The notes under the pieces: model-generated
What the model was told of the DNA's origin: nothing
Database searches by the model: none
Seen by the model: the letters and a program-made list of their open reading frames with translations, nothing else
NCBI GenBank assembly: GCA_015063225.1
Contig: SUSU01000009.1
Location: 1-44,923 of the forward strand
Origin: Thermoplasmata archaeon
GTDB lineage: Archaea; Thermoplasmatota; Thermoplasmata; Methanomassiliicoccales; Methanomethylophilaceae
Direction of reading: 5' to 3'
Length of the DNA: 44,923 bases
In this document: positions 39,823 to 44,923 of the stretch, piece after piece
How the letters are laid out: each line of letters starts with the position of its first letter
Numbering within the stretch: position 1 is the first letter of the stretch
Program-made: the position numbers and the translations under genes

Positions 39823-41418
39823 TTGACGGCAACAGAGAGTGCCGGAGGGATTATCCTGGTTGCAATAAAAAGGGCCATAATCAGTGTCTCAGACAAGACG
39901 GGAATCGTTGATTTTGCGAAGAAACTGAAAGAGTTCGGTGTCGAGATCATCTCCACCGGCGGAACCTACAAGCTCCTCGCCCAGAACGGCATCGAGGTCA
40001 AGGAGGTCTCCGACGTCACCGGGTTCCCCGAGATGCTCGACGGACGCGTCAAGACCCTGCACCCCAAGGTCCACGGCGGCCTCCTGGCCCGCAGGGACCT
40101 GCCCGAGCACATGAAGGCCATCAAGGACATGGGCATAGAGCCCATCGACATGGTCGTCGTCAACCTCTATCCTTTCAAGAACACCGTCCTCAAGGAGGGC
40201 TCCACCCTCGAGGACATCATCGAGAACATCGACATCGGCGGTCCCTCCATGATCCGCGCCGCCGCTAAGAACTACAAGTCCGTCGCCGTCGTCACCGAGC
40301 CCTCCCAGTACGGGGAGATCATCGCCGCCCTGGACGCCGGCAAGGGCTCCCTCGAGGAGAAGCTCCTCGCCAAGCTCATGGCCCAGGCCTTCACCGCCAC
40401 CGCGAACTACGACGCGATGATCGCCAGCTACATGAACCCCCTCTTCGACGACAACCTGTTCCCCCAGTCGTGGCCCCAGCCCGTCGAGAAGGTCTGCGAC
40501 CTCCGCTACGGGGAGAACCCCAACCAGAAGGCCGCCTTCTACAAGATGCCCTTCACACCCGGCGTCACCGTCGCCAAGGCCGAGGTCCTCCACGGGAAGG
40601 AGCTCTCCTACAACAACATCCTCGACCTCGACAAGGCCCTCGATATCGTCATGGACTTCGAGCGCCCCACCGCGGTCATCATGAAGCACACCAACCCCTG
40701 CGGACTCGCCTCTGAGGACACTATCTCCAAGGCCTTCAGGGTCGCCTACGATGTCGACCCCCTCTCCGCGTTCGGCTGTGTCATCGCCCTGAACCGCGTC
40801 TGCGACGTGGAGACCGCCAAGATGATCCACGAGTACTTCGTCGAGGCCGTCATCGCCCCCGGTTACGACGACGGTGCCCTCGAGGTCCTCGAGGAGAAGA
40901 AGAAGAACATCCGCCTGCTGAGGACCAACCAGCCCATCGGCCCCAAGTACAGGGTCCGCGAGACCAAGACCAAGAAGGTCCAGGGCGGTCTGCTCGTCCA
41001 GACCGACGAGGACGTCCTCCTCGATCCAGACAACCTCAAGGTCGTCACCAAGCGCGCCCCCACCAAGGAGGAGGTCCACTCCCTCCTGTTCGCCTGGAAG
41101 CTCGCCAAGCACGTCACCTCCAACGCCGTGGTGTACGTGAGGGGGGAGCACGCCGTCGGTATCGGTGCCGGTCAGATGAGCCGTGTCGACTCCGCTAAGA
41201 TCGCATCCTTCAAGGCCAACGAGCCCACCAAGGGCTGCGTCATGGCGTCCGATGCATTCTTCCCCTTCAGGGACGCCGTCGACGCCGCCGCCGAGGCGGG
41301 CATCACCGCGATCATCCAGCCCGGAGGAAGCATCAGGGACCAGGAGTCCATCGATGCCGCCAACGAGCATAACATCGCCATGGTGTACACCGGCTGCCGC
41401 GTCTTCCGCCACAGCTGA
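39823..41418 (+). CDS. purH: Bifunctional AICAR transformylase / IMP cyclohydrolase
   Basis: Carries out the last two steps of purine synthesis. The IMP cyclohydrolase part starts [19 protein letters not shown] and has STGGTYKLL and [17 protein letters not shown]. The AICAR transformylase part contains [12 protein letters not shown] with the His of the active site, then [17 protein letters not shown] and [11 protein letters not shown]. At about 520-531 residues it is full length. The start is uncertain: no ATG or GTG precedes the conserved core. TTG 39823 lies about 25 bp after TATA-like GTATAAATTA; a noncanonical CTG at 39856 has GGAGGGA 5 bp upstream. Ends at a strong terminator. Confidence 0.95.
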   Translation: MTATESAGGIILVAIKRAIISVSDKTGIVDFAKKLKEFGVEIISTGGTYKLLAQNGIEVKEVSDVTGFPEMLDGRVKTLHPKVHGGLLARRDLPEHMKAIKDMGIEPIDMVVVNLYPFKNTVLKEGSTLEDIIENIDIGGPSMIRAAAKNYKSVAVVTEPSQYGEIIAALDAGKGSLEEKLLAKLMAQAFTATANYDAMIASYMNPLFDDNLFPQSWPQPVEKVCDLRYGENPNQKAAFYKMPFTPGVTVAKAEVLHGKELSYNNILDLDKALDIVMDFERPTAVIMKHTNPCGLASEDTISKAFRVAYDVDPLSAFGCVIALNRVCDVETAKMIHEYFVEAVIAPGYDDGALEVLEEKKKNIRLLRTNQPIGPKYRVRETKTKKVQGGLLVQTDEDVLLDPDNLKVVTKRAPTKEEVHSLLFAWKLAKHVTSNAVVYVRGEHAVGIGAGQMSRVDSAKIASFKANEPTKGCVMASDAFFPFRDAVDAAAEAGITAIIQPGGSIRDQESIDAANEHNIAMVYTGCRVFRHS

Positions 41419-41430
41419 ATAAAACTCAAA

Positions 41431-41457
41431 AGGCGGGGGAGACCCCGCCTGTTTTTT
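41431..41457. terminator. Strong hairpin with T-run after purH
   Basis: AGGCGGGG (41431-41438), loop GAGA, CCCCGCCT (41443-41450), then GTTTTTT. AAAACTCAAA on the other side gives a T-run for the minus strand, so it probably also ends the convergent zinc-ribbon gene. Confidence 0.8.
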
Positions 41458-41464
41458 CACAGGT

Positions 41465-41659
41465 TCAATCCTTGTTGACGTCCTCGGGGACGATGGGCCT
41501 GCCTTCGGCCTTGCGCTTCATGTGCCCGCCGGGGCCCCCGCGGTTGTCGCATGCGGTCTGCAGGCACTCGTCGCTGTCGCATAGGAACGTAGCGAAGAGC
41601 ACGCGGGTGCAGGTCGCACCGCAGATCTCGCACTTGTAGTCGCTGAAATTCAGAGCCAT
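41465..41659 (-). CDS. Small zinc-ribbon-like protein
   Basis: The 64-residue protein has six cysteines: YKCEICGATCTRV (Cys10, Cys13, Cys17), then LCDSDECLQTAC (Cys27, Cys32, Cys37), and a His/Lys-rich end. This fits one or two zinc sites. Family not recognised. ATG 41659 lies about 25 bp after a TATA-like GTATTAAGC (about 41690-41682, minus), so the upstream frame extension is unlikely to be translated. nadC ends 22 bp upstream in TAA. Its function is unknown. Confidence 0.65.
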   Translation of the reverse strand: MALNFSDYKCEICGATCTRVLFATFLCDSDECLQTACDNRGGPGGHMKRKAEGRPIVPEDVNKD

Positions 41660-41681
41660 GAGGGCCGCATCGGCGAACCGC

Positions 41682-42521
41682 TTAATACGGTTTGTCGGAC
41701 GAGGGGACGACATCCATGGAGAAATGGACCGCGCGGGGGGAGTGCGTGAGCTCCCCGAGGGAGACGATGTCGGCGCAGCCCGCGTAATCCGCGGCGTTGG
41801 CGGAGGTGATGTTCCCGGAGGCCTCGATGAGGATATCGGGGTTGATCTTCCTGAGCTCGTCTCTGAGGACCTTCACGTCGGACGGGGAGAAGTGGTCCCC
41901 CATGACGATGTCCGCGCCAGCCCTGGCGGCCGCTTTCCCTTCTTCGAGGTCCAGCACCTCGATCTCCACCTTGATCCCGGGAGGGACGTCCTTCATGCGG
42001 GCGGCGACGGCGTCCATGCCCCCCGCGGCGGCTATGTGGTTGTCTTTCACCATGGCCATGTCGTCGAGTCCCCAGCGGTGGGTCCATCCCCCGCCGAGGG
42101 CGACGGCCTTCTTCTCGAAATAGCGGAAGCCCGGAGTGGTCTTGCGGGTGGCCGCGACGCGGGTTCCGGGTGCGACGGCATCCATCCTGTCCTGCAGGGT
42201 GCGGGTGAGGGTGGCGATGCCGCTCATGCGCATCATGAAGTTGAGGGCGGTGCGCTCTGCGGTCATGAGGGACCTCATCGGTCCCGTGATCCTCATGACC
42301 TCCGTCCCGGCGGCCACGCGGTCGCCGTCGTGCACGGAAGGGACGGCCTTGGCACCTAGGATGGCGAAAATGGCTATTGCCTCCTCCAGGCCCGCCACGA
42401 CGGCGTCCTGTTCGCAGGTGATTACCGCTTCGGCATCCGTGTCGGGGAGGAAGACGCGGGACGTCACGTCGCCGCTGCCCACGTCCTCTTCCAGATAGGG
42501 GCGGAGATCGGGGGCCCTCAT
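41682..42521 (-). CDS. nadC: Nicotinate-nucleotide pyrophosphorylase (quinolinate phosphoribosyltransferase)
   Basis: Makes nicotinate mononucleotide from quinolinate and PRPP in NAD synthesis. The 279 residues include LEEDVGSGDVTSRVFLP at the start, MTAERTALNFMMRMSGIAT, VAATRKTTPGFRYFEKKAV (substrate/PRPP-binding Arg and Lys), and KVEIEVLDLE, GADIVMGDHFSPSDV, ILIEASGNIT (barrel strands with the metal/phosphate site). ATG 42521 overlaps the TGA of the beta-CASP gene (ATGA), so the pair is co-translated. Stop is TAA. Confidence 0.95.
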   Translation of the reverse strand: MRAPDLRPYLEEDVGSGDVTSRVFLPDTDAEAVITCEQDAVVAGLEEAIAIFAILGAKAVPSVHDGDRVAAGTEVMRITGPMRSLMTAERTALNFMMRMSGIATLTRTLQDRMDAVAPGTRVAATRKTTPGFRYFEKKAVALGGGWTHRWGLDDMAMVKDNHIAAAGGMDAVAARMKDVPPGIKVEIEVLDLEEGKAAARAGADIVMGDHFSPSDVKVLRDELRKINPDILIEASGNITSANAADYAGCADIVSLGELTHSPRAVHFSMDVVPSSDKPY

Positions 42522-43759
42522 ACGTCCAGCTCGAAGGGCTTGCCGACCTCGGGCAGGATGACGTTGTAGTCGTCCTCGAGGTCCGGGAGCATGAGCTCCC
42601 TGTTGTCGGAGTGCATGATGACCACGTTCTCGGGGTTGCAGCCCCTGATGAACTGGACGAGCTGGTCGTGGCCGGCGTGGGCGGAGAAGTCGAACTTCTG
42701 GAGCTCGCAGGAGACGGGAACTATCTCGCCGTCGAGGTTGATGCATCCCTTCTCCATGAGCATGCGCCCGTTGGTGTCCTCCGCCTGGTATCCGACCAGG
42801 AGGATGGCGTTCTTGGGGTCGTCCTTGAGGGTTCTGAGGTAGTGGAGGACGGGTCCTCCGTCGAGCATGCCTCCGGTGGTGACGATGATCTGTCCCTCGA
42901 GGGCCTTCTTGCGCATGGAAGCGTTGCGGATCTCGTTGAAGGTCCTCTTGGCGGCCTTCAGGGACTTGGCGTTGCGGATGTACTCGGGGTAGTCGAGGAA
43001 GAGGTTGGTGACGGACCTTCCCATTCCGTCGACCCACATGTCGTAGCCGAGGTTCTTCAGCAGGAGCATGATCTCCTGGGTCCTGCCCACGGCGAAGCAG
43101 GGGATGATGACGATTCCTCCGCGGTCGATGACCTCATCGATCTTGGCGATGAAGCGGCTGATGGTCTCCGCCTTGTCGGGGTGGTTCCTGCCGGCGTAGG
43201 TGCCCTCGATGAAGAGGTTCTTGCACTGTACGGGGCGGGCTCCGAGGACGAGCTTCTGGTCCTCGGTGTGGATGTCCCCGGTGTAGAGAGTGGAGTTGTC
43301 CCCGGTGAACTCGAACATAGTGGCTCCGGGGGTGTGTCCGGCGGAGTGGAGGGTGACGTCGATGTTCCCCAGCTCGATGGTGTCGTTGAAGGTCAGGGGG
43401 ACGACGTGCTTCATGGTCTTGGAGATCTCCTCGGGGGTGTAGGGCTGGGGGTAACCCTCGGCCTTCGCGATCTTGAGGGAATCCATCATCATGAGCTCGG
43501 CGATCTCAGCGGTGAGGGGGGTGGTGAACAGCTCGCAGTTGTTCCTCCCGCAGACGGAGGGGATCATACCGCAGTGGTCCAGGTGGCTGTGGGTCAGGAA
43601 CACGTGGTCGATTTTCCCCTCTGGTACAAGGGGGTACTCCGGGGGTTTGGTGGGACTGATCCCGTATTCGACGAGCATGCGCTTGTTGTCGCCTTCGATG
43701 GTCATGGCCATGCGGCCGACCATGTCTGCGCCTCCGAGGAAGCAGAATTTCATTTTCAT
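42518..43759 (-). CDS. Beta-CASP metallo-beta-lactamase ribonuclease (aCPSF2-like)
   Basis: A 413-residue RNA-processing enzyme. The metal site THSHLDH (His57, His59, Asp61, His62) and further HTPGATMFEF and YTGDIHTED motifs are seen; the beta-CASP domain follows (near residues 200-320, IIPCFAVGRTQEIMLLL). The end has SAHAGHDQLVQF and VVIMHSDN, where a His-containing motif closes the site. No KH domain precedes it, which separates it from aCPSF1. It probably cuts or degrades RNA. AGGTG 6 bp before ATG 43759 is a ribosome-binding site; TATA-like AAATATAAAATA near 43885 leaves a leader of about 95 nt. nadC overlaps downstream. Confidence 0.88.
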   Translation of the reverse strand: MKMKFCFLGGADMVGRMAMTIEGDNKRMLVEYGISPTKPPEYPLVPEGKIDHVFLTHSHLDHCGMIPSVCGRNNCELFTTPLTAEIAELMMMDSLKIAKAEGYPQPYTPEEISKTMKHVVPLTFNDTIELGNIDVTLHSAGHTPGATMFEFTGDNSTLYTGDIHTEDQKLVLGARPVQCKNLFIEGTYAGRNHPDKAETISRFIAKIDEVIDRGGIVIIPCFAVGRTQEIMLLLKNLGYDMWVDGMGRSVTNLFLDYPEYIRNAKSLKAAKRTFNEIRNASMRKKALEGQIIVTTGGMLDGGPVLHYLRTLKDDPKNAILLVGYQAEDTNGRMLMEKGCINLDGEIVPVSCELQKFDFSAHAGHDQLVQFIRGCNPENVVIMHSDNRELMLPDLEDDYNVILPEVGKPFELDV

Positions 43760-43864
43760 GGTTTACACCTTGTTTGTGATTACGGACCTTGGTCCGGGAG
43801 TGCGCCACATCTCCGATTTCCAGCGCCAACGGGGCTCCCGCCTCCGTTGAAGTCGACTCTCTAT

Positions 43865-43886
43865 CGCGCGGGGGTATTTTATATTT
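43865..43886. promoter_or_regulatory. CGCGCG tract next to a two-way TATA-like sequence
   Basis: CGCGCGGGGG at 43865-43874 is followed at once by TATTTTATATTT at 43875-43886. As a minus-strand TATA box it fits the beta-CASP gene. The GC tract, however, lies on the side expected for a plus-strand promoter, as at the other copies. Confidence 0.4.
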
Positions 43887-44013
43887 GGCACTGCGGCGGG
43901 TTTTCTGCTCCGAACGCATCGTTTTCGTTCAAGCCAGACGTCCGGCGGGAATGCGGCCCCCGTATACCGCAGGTTGTCATTGGGGCCTATGTGCCAGCAT
44001 GATTCAAAAAGTA

Positions 44014-44046
44014 GTGTTTATATCCCCGAATGGTCATAATAGGCGC
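44014..44046 (+). promoter_or_regulatory. Promoter of the Ala-rich-tail membrane protein
   Basis: GTTTATATCCCC at about 44015-44026 is a TATA box 20-25 bp upstream of the ATG at 44047, so the message is probably leaderless. Confidence 0.55.
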
Positions 44047-44923
44047 ATGAGGTCTTGTCCTAAAGCTTACGGCGGTCTGACCGTTGCCGCTGGCATAGCT
44101 TACTTTATCGCAATTATCCTGGCGATAGTCCTCGGGGACCTCCCGACAGATTACACTCTCTACGACATCGTTCTCGATGACTACTTCATGTACATCGCGT
44201 TCGTTGCCGGTGGACTTCTCGCCCTCGCCGGAGCCGCTGCGATCGCAGACGGTATGAAAACATCCAGGCCCGCAGTGAACATGTACGGTTTCGCCGCCAT
44301 TCTCATTGCCGTGTTCATCATGATGATGCACTACATCGCCTACGACACCACCACCCTTGACGGAAGGGACAACATCGTCCTCTACCTCAACCTCGTGTTC
44401 GTCGCGTTCGGCATCATCGCTCTCGCGAAAGACAGTCTCAACGGATTCTTCGCCGGAGCCGTCATCATCGCAATCCTCACCCTTGCGGTCGATATCTGCT
44501 ACGTCATGTACTTCAACGACCTGAACACCTTCATCACCGGACTCGTCATCGGCGCCCTCATTGTCGTCGCCGGTGCCATGTGCTTCCCCTCCGAGAGCCG
44601 CTACGAGGCCGCTGTCGCCCAGAGCGAGGCCGCCAAGGCCGCGGAGGCCGAGAAGGCCGCTTCCGAAGCTGCCGAGAAGGAAGAGAGGATGGCCGCCCTG
44701 AAGGCCGAGAATGAGGCGAAATACCAGGAGCGCAAGGCTGCCAAGGCTGCCGAGAAGGAGGCAGCCGCCAAGAAGGCCGCGGAGGCCAAGCCCGCCGCTG
44801 CCAAGAAGGATGCCGCTGCCGCCGAGAAGAAGGAGGGAGCCGCCGCTGCCAAGAAGGACGAGGCCAAGCCCGCTGCCGCCGCTGCCGCTACCGGTGCAGC
44901 CGCCGCTGGCGCTGCCGCTACCG
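44047..44923 (+). CDS. Membrane protein with long Ala/Lys/Glu-rich tail (partial, runs off the end)
   Basis: The frame is open from ATG 44047 to the end of the window (292 codons) with no stop. Residues 1-180 contain six hydrophobic segments (for example ITVAAGIAYFIAIILAIVLG-like at 10-30, then about 50-70, 80-100, 112-130, 135-160, 165-178), ending AMCFPSES. After this comes a charged tail of more than 100 residues made of KAAEAEKAASEAAEK-like units, continuing into KPAAAKKDAAAAE. This tail is probably a long helix or disordered arm on the cytoplasmic side. No family is recognised. It is likely real because of the TATA box, the codon bias and the lack of stops. Confidence 0.8.
   Translation, partial: MRSCPKAYGGLTVAAGIAYFIAIILAIVLGDLPTDYTLYDIVLDDYFMYIAFVAGGLLALAGAAAIADGMKTSRPAVNMYGFAAILIAVFIMMMHYIAYDTTTLDGRDNIVLYLNLVFVAFGIIALAKDSLNGFFAGAVIIAILTLAVDICYVMYFNDLNTFITGLVIGALIVVAGAMCFPSESRYEAAVAQSEAAKAAEAEKAASEAAEKEERMAALKAENEAKYQERKAAKAAEKEAAAKKAAEAKPAAAKKDAAAAEKKEGAAAAKKDEAKPAAAAAATGAAAAGAAAT

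Noticed and set aside
1..44923. CRISPR arrays, insertion sequences, prophage or integrase genes, rRNA genes
   Set aside because: No regularly spaced repeats, transposase or integrase motifs, or rRNA-like sequences were seen on either strand.

Overview
The window looks like a stretch of a methanogenic or Thermoplasmata-related archaeon, most probably a member of the Methanomassiliicoccales. The archaeal assignment is direct: a GINS replication protein, RPA with an RPA-associated protein, a proteasome-activating ATPase (PAN), MBF1, RNA polymerase subunit K, the exosome protein Csl4, an archaeal beta-CASP nuclease, pantoate kinase, PurP, a CTP-type riboflavin kinase, and TATA boxes placed about 25 bp ahead of start codons. 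The Methanomassiliicoccales guess rests on two further points. None of about 53 genes ends in TAG (nearly all use TGA, a few TAA), and one gene has an in-frame TAG in the middle, as expected in a pyrrolysine-using genome. The DNA is GC-rich and densely packed with short operons, many joined by 1-14 bp overlaps. No mobile element, CRISPR array or rRNA was seen.

Layout. 1-6.8 kb: tRNA-Lys, the amber-containing DUF4443-like regulator, a CBS protein, a YycJ-type hydrolase, GINS, then a run DUF167 / small Toprim / tmk / coaBC / pantoate kinase (archaeal coenzyme A pathway). 7-10 kb: prs-proS-trmI. 10-15.3 kb: small membrane and AIM24-like proteins, then a two-gene nitrogenase-like system in which a NifH-type Fe protein is fused to a NifD-type subunit and followed by a NifK-like subunit. 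15.3-18.7 kb: purSLQ. 18.8-24.6 kb: the riboflavin kinase-regulator RbkR, a divergent ADP-ribosyltransferase-like protein, membrane proteins, a GPN GTPase, a radical SAM protein and PAN. 24.7-30 kb: MBF1, DUF2240, rpoK-rpsB, MEMO, and the RPA operon. 30-35.2 kb: purP, two aminotransferases and serA. 35.2-39.7 kb: DUF6015-like protein, XPD-like helicase, a Cys-rich small protein, a stand-alone ThiI-type domain, a coiled-coil mini-protein, Csl4 and a METTL5-like methyltransferase. 39.8-44.9 kb: purH, a zinc-ribbon protein, nadC with a beta-CASP nuclease, and a membrane protein with an Ala/Lys/Glu-rich tail that runs off the end.

How it fits together. Purine synthesis is unusually well represented (prs, purS, purL, purQ, purP, purH), next to CoA, NAD, serine and flavin cofactor genes and a DNA replication/repair set (GINS, RPA, XPD). 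The most unusual items are the fused nitrogenase-like reductase, the candidate pyrrolysine codon in a regulator, a recurrent all-GC, mostly palindromic element sitting 0-16 bp upstream of TATA boxes of at least eight promoters, and a fourfold GGT(C/G)ACC repeat forming a long inverted repeat downstream of purQ. Functions are inferred by eye from motifs; no database search was possible.
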